Positions 51,601-57,600 of a stretch of 64,000 bases of DNA are shown piece after piece (position 1 is the first letter of the stretch; each line of letters opens with the position of its first letter). This DNA is from Epiperipatus broadwayi (lineage: Eukaryota; Onychophora; Udeonychophora; Euonychophora; Peripatidae). Position numbers and translations under genes: made by a program. Location of the stretch: positions 1,295,877 through 1,359,876 of the forward strand of contig JAQFVV010012508.1 of NCBI GenBank assembly GCA_028023455.1, given 5' to 3'. Under the pieces are notes generated by a model. The model saw only the letters and a list, made by a program, of their open reading frames with translations, had not been told where the DNA came from and made no database searches.

Positions 51601-54600
51601 ACAAGCAAAAGCTGCTTTGCTATTTAATTTTTTAAAAAAGTTTTCATAAAAGATAACAGATTTGATCATGTTGGGGTTTTTTTTTAATCTCTAGTATTTA
51701 GTTAGCTTAGCAAGAAACAAGAAAAAGCTATAAATATTGTTTTTTTAACTTTTTAAATAATAAATGAATGGTCATTTCTAATTGAAAATAACCAACATGA
51801 ATCTTAAACCACTAAACATAAGATGATCACCATTCCCTGTGCTTACACAAGCTGCTATAACAGAGGCAAAAGTCTCTATACAGTAGTGCCACACTGTAAT
51901 CCAGACTAATCAATGAATGCAAGAAGATTTGTGCATAAAATCCCTATCTAGTGCCTATTCATCCAACATCCAAGACTTGTTTCTAGCTTGTGGCCTTCAT
52001 CAATAAAGAGCTTTCTATCTGAGAGCATTGGACCTAGATATTAGGATCTAATGCAACGTTCCAGCAGCCACTTTTTACAAACAAATGAGCTTGGATTGAA
52101 AACATTGTGGTTTCATTTTGAACTCAAAGCTTTATAGTTAACTAAAAAAGTAAAAGGTGGCTGCTGGAAGGTTGTATTAAATCCTAAGATTTAAGTGCAG
52201 TGTTCTCAGATCCCAAGGCTCCTCATTGATGAAGGCCCCAAGCTACAAACTAGTCTTTGGATGTTGGATGAGTAGGCACTAGATAGGGATTTTATGCACA
52301 AACTTTCTTGCATCCATTGATTACTGTGACTTGCACTGAGTGGCGCTACTGTATGGAAAATTTTACTTCTGTTATGAATCTTTTAATTTTTTCTAATTAC
52401 TAAAATTCCAAATGTTATATTGTTTATAAATTATAAAAAGAAAATTTTGTTTTAAATTTACTATTCTTACATTGTTTTTGCTTTTCTCTTTTGCTGTTGC
52501 ATCAATTACCTCTGAGTGTGTGGGTGGGGGGTGAGAATCAATCAATCTTGTCTTCTAGATCTCCTAGCAATAATAGTATTCAAATGCTGAGAAATAATTT
52601 CAAGCTCCAATACTACGTCAGCACTATATTTATGCATTAATTGATTAAAATGTCTACTTTTGCTTTTCCAAGATAATTCAAAAAGTATATGTTATTTGAA
52701 GCAAAGCTATTAAACATCACATGATCACCATTTCTTATACTTGCTCAAGTGTTAAAACAAGCAAATCTCTCCATACAGTAGTGCCACTCAGTGGAAGCCA
52801 GAGTAATCAATGGATACCAGAAGGCTTGGGCATAAAATCTCTACCTAGTGCCTACTCATCCAATATCCTCAGACTAGTTTCATCAGTAAGTTTTTCCGGT
52901 TTTAAGGGATGCTATTCTTATAAAGAACTTGAAAAATTTCCATGAATTATATTAAAATTTACCATACATGTTAAATGAACTCTACATGAAATAACTCAAA
53001 AAAGTTTGACATAAAACCATCCTGCAGCCAAGCTGTTGTATTCTCAATTATCAAAATATATTATTAAAATCCACGGTATAAATTGCAAAATCTTAGTTTT
53101 CGTGAAATTATAAAATCCAATGTGTAATAAATGTTACTGAAATCAACTATTTGAGATGGGCTCAAAGAAAACGCGTAAACTATGATTTTTATTATTACTT
53201 TTAAAAAACTAAGAGATTACAAAGACAATAATCATATTTCTTTTATTTAAAAAATATATATTAGTATATTGTAGTATTAGATTTAATTATTTTTTATAAG
53301 AAGGGATTGAATTATTTTTTTAAGTCAATATTTAACTTAGTAAGTTTCAAAAATATATCTGAATATAATTTTTATTATTTACTTAAGTAGCAACTTTCCT
53401 TATGCAACGGTAAATTTGACTTTCAAGCGCTTGGATGCTATGTTAAGAAAAGTTTATAATAAATATTAAATACATTTTGAATCAAGCTTAAACCTTTCGA
53501 ATCCTACTTATGGCCTCATAAAATACTAAGTTTAATTCAAAACGTATTTAGTACTTATTTTGTAATATAAACTGAGCACTGATTATATATATGTGTGGGA
53601 GATGATAATCTGGACTAACTGATGAGTGCTAGTTTAGCATGAAATACGGATATTGGTGTTTATTTATCTTTTTTACTTGCTTGTGGTCATGTGCATAAGT
53701 TGTATGAGATAGTGTGGATAATTGGTGGGTGCGTGAAAGTCTGAGTTCAAATCCCCTATATTTAGTACTTATTATAAACTTTTCTTAACATAGTGCTTGA
53801 AAGTCAAATTTTTATTTTTTTTTTTTCTCATGTGTCATAGCATCAGCCAGGAAGCGAACCCGCTAACCCGGGACAACTGCTTGTAAAGCAGCTGTCGCTG
53901 ACCTTTCGACCACCAATGCTTGACAAATTTTTATTATTTTGAAATAGAAAGAAATACAGATTGCAAAAACATTATTCATAAATTAGCCTTTACAATTTAG
54001 AAAGAAAAAAGAAAAATCACATTTAAATTGCAATGAACCGCCATATTTAATAATTGATAAAAGTGAAGATAAAAAGAGAGGTTAGTTCTTTAAATAAATA
54101 AATATTTATGTTCATTTATAACCTATTGATATAGTAGATTATGTGTGTATGTTCACATATATTTTTATGCGAATAATAAAAGGGGGAAATTCAAACAAAG
54201 TTATTTTAAGTTAATTTTTTAACTGATTACTAAGGAAATTTATATTAATATGAATATTATTGTATTTATTATTGATAGTTGCAGTTTTGATGCGTTAATA
54301 AGTGACAAATTACTGAGAGTGGATTTTAAGATAAAATCAAGTGTACGTTTTGTTGGGAACACAGATTTTCTTTTATTTTCCCTATATCTATTTATAGACG
54401 TAGGACTTTGCTTCTTTAGCAATTGTATATCAGATTACTTCTTGAGCCAGAATGGCTGACTACCCTGTAAACATTTACTTACGTTATAAATTTTGGAAGT
54501 TTGAATAATAGGATGCCATATTTTTTCAGCATTTGCCTGTCTTGGATGCATATACTTGGTGTCTTCTATACGTAATTAAAGTTAGCAATTAATAAGTTGA

Positions 54601-57600
54601 TTGTCATCTTCCAATGAATGATAAATAAATCGTTAATAATATATCTTGTTCAGGCAACAGTTAGAGCCATGAATATACAATGTCACTAATCTTATTTTAA
54701 TTTTTAATTAGAGAAAGCCTACTTTTTTTATATAATTAATGTCAAATTTCAAATGTGTTCAGTATAAAAATTTTATGGTTCAATTAATAAAATATGATAT
54801 TACATAAAGAAAATTATTGGGGGGAGGGGTCTACTAAATAAAACTTTTATCAATTAATACTGACTTTGTTTAAGTTTATTTTCTTATCCAATTATTTATT
54901 CATATAATAGGTGAATCTGTGCTATTTCATGTTTTAAATCTAAGCATAAATTGTTTCACATTGTTAATTTGTCATGCGCAACACATAAGCACAGAGGCAA
55001 AACTCTCCATACAGTAACGCCACTCGGTGCAAGCCAGAGTAAACAGCTTATGTAAGCATAAAGACTGGTGATCATGTGATGTTTCGTGGTTTATTCATCT
55101 CAACACTTAAAGTAAGAAAATTAAGCATACAGTCAAATGATCTAATGATAAGTAAATGATTTAAACTTTTAGATTTTACAATCTGATAAAAGAGCACAAT
55201 TTCTGCTCATTTTACGTTGAATTAAGATGTTGTTTAGTTTTAAGTCAATTATCATTATATGATCACCATTTCCTATGCTTGCTCATAACTGTTATTAAAA
55301 CAGGCAAAACTCTCCATATAGTAGTGCCACTCAGTGCAAACCAGAGTAATGAATGAATGCCAGAAGACTTGTGAATAAAATCCCTATCTAGGGCCTACTC
55401 ATCCAATATCCCCAGACTAGTTTCTGGCTTGTGGTCTTCGTCAGTGAGGAGCCTTGGATCTGAGAGCACTGCTGGAGGGTTGCGTTAGATCCTAATATCT
55501 AAGTGCAGTGCTCTCAGATCCAAGGCTCCTCACTGATGAAGGCCACAAGCCAGAAACTAATCTGGAGATATTGGATGAGTAGGCACTAGATAGGGATTTT
55601 ATGCACAAGTCTTCTGGCATCCATTGATTACTCTGGCTTGCACTGAGTGGCACTACTGTATGGAGAGTTTTGCCTGTTTTAATATCAGTTATCATTGTAA
55701 CCATTTTTTTTTATTGCTATATATATATTGTAACGGTCAGATTCATCTATCTCGCTAACACTGCAGAATTCAAACCCCAAACACGAAGCTGAACACTCTA
55801 GGAGGGGTTGCCTTCTAGATATTCTAGGTTCAAATCTGAAGTCTAAATTCCACAGCGACACCTACATGATAACGCATCAGATGCTACTAATATATAACCT
55901 TTTATCGGTGCCTGGTGGTCAGGGAGAAACAAAGAGACTCTATACTACAAGATAAGTTGGGTTGCTAATTAACGTCTATGGATGGTACAAAAGAAATGTA
56001 TAAAATAGATATATAGACCGAGACAGTGATAGGGATCAATAAAATAAAAGATCAAAATTAGTTTATAAGATTTAAAAGATTTATTTATATTGCAAGAAAT
56101 ATATATATAACGCACACTTTCTACTGAGACGAGACAGGGACGCTTACTAAAATGGCTGTTAGCATAACATTCCATAAAATTTACCTTAAAAGGTTGTTAA
56201 GTACCTAGTCTATACCTCGGGCTAATATAGTATTACGATAATGTGCTTAAAAGAGATGGGAAGATGTGCGAGGTGCTTTGAGTAAATTATAAAAGTTTAA
56301 TAAAACATTTGAACATTAAAGTTTAATATATTTCTTGATTTCGAGAATAGCACAGACCAAAGCTTATTAAGCGATAAAGTTGGGATGTGATCAAGGCATT
56401 TATTTTATAATTATAATTAAAATTATATTGGGAGGTCGGTATTGCTAATAAGGAATTTATTAAAAGATGGAGGGTGTGATACGTTTCAATTATGGATGCT
56501 TTGTAAAATATAAATAAGTAAAATTATAGTGAATATGTGAAACGACTACGGAGGGCGTCTCGCCGTTGATCCTTAGGAATGTGTTGTCATGGACAGCCGA
56601 AGTCTGGAATCATCCAAAACTTAGCGACTGGGTGACGGCTGCGTCTAGCTCCCAGGTGTGACATTCGAGTACACACTCTGCCTGGGAACCGCAGAAAGCG
56701 AAAGGGGAACGTACTTGGCCGTTTAAAGCCCTTGAAGAGAAAAAAAGCGGTCTCGACAACCAATTCACTTACTAGCAATACTCTACTAACGAATATAAAA
56801 CATACAAAATGGATTTACTTAGATTGAGAAAATGTCTAATCAAATCTCCAAAAATTATTTAAAGAGAGTCCGCCCATTCTCAACCTCAATTATGAACTTT
56901 GAAATTAAAGCAGAATATATTTTAAAATAGAAAAATGCATGCTTGCGTGTTTGAAAAGAAAGCGTAGATTTATTTACGCAATCATGTATTTGTGATGCAT
57001 TTAATCATTGACCTTGCACATTCTCTCATATTAGGTTATCGATAAATATGGATTTTAAACTATATAATTATTACACATATTGACTAAGATTAAAATAGCC
57101 CTTGAACGAGTGATTCACGAGATAATAAAAATGGGAACTATTTATAATTTTAAAATGCCTTAATATCGGCGTCTTGCTTTCAACAAAGGGAATAATTCAC
57201 TCGGTCAAAGACTATTCTGGCACACTATCATAATAAAATAAAAGAAAGATTAATAAGTATAAAATATTAACCCAAGGATAGAGAGCAAAATTACTGATTA
57301 TATTAGAACATTTAAAAGAATACATGATAAAGTAAAGTAAAATGGTAAACAATTTAAATAACTATAGCGTATTAATTATAGGAGAGAATCACAAGATCTC
57401 TTGGGTTAATGTTGGGGTTATCTCTGGAGAAGCATTTGCAGGTAGTTTCAGGTAGATTGATTATCGACAGGTTTTATACAATTCAGCCGCAAACTCTGGT
57501 ATTGTTTGTATTTAGGCAGCAGCAGTTTCAGGGTTTCCTATGTGACAGCATTCGATGGTATAGAGCAGCGGCCGGCCATTTCCAAGGGGAAAATAGCCTT

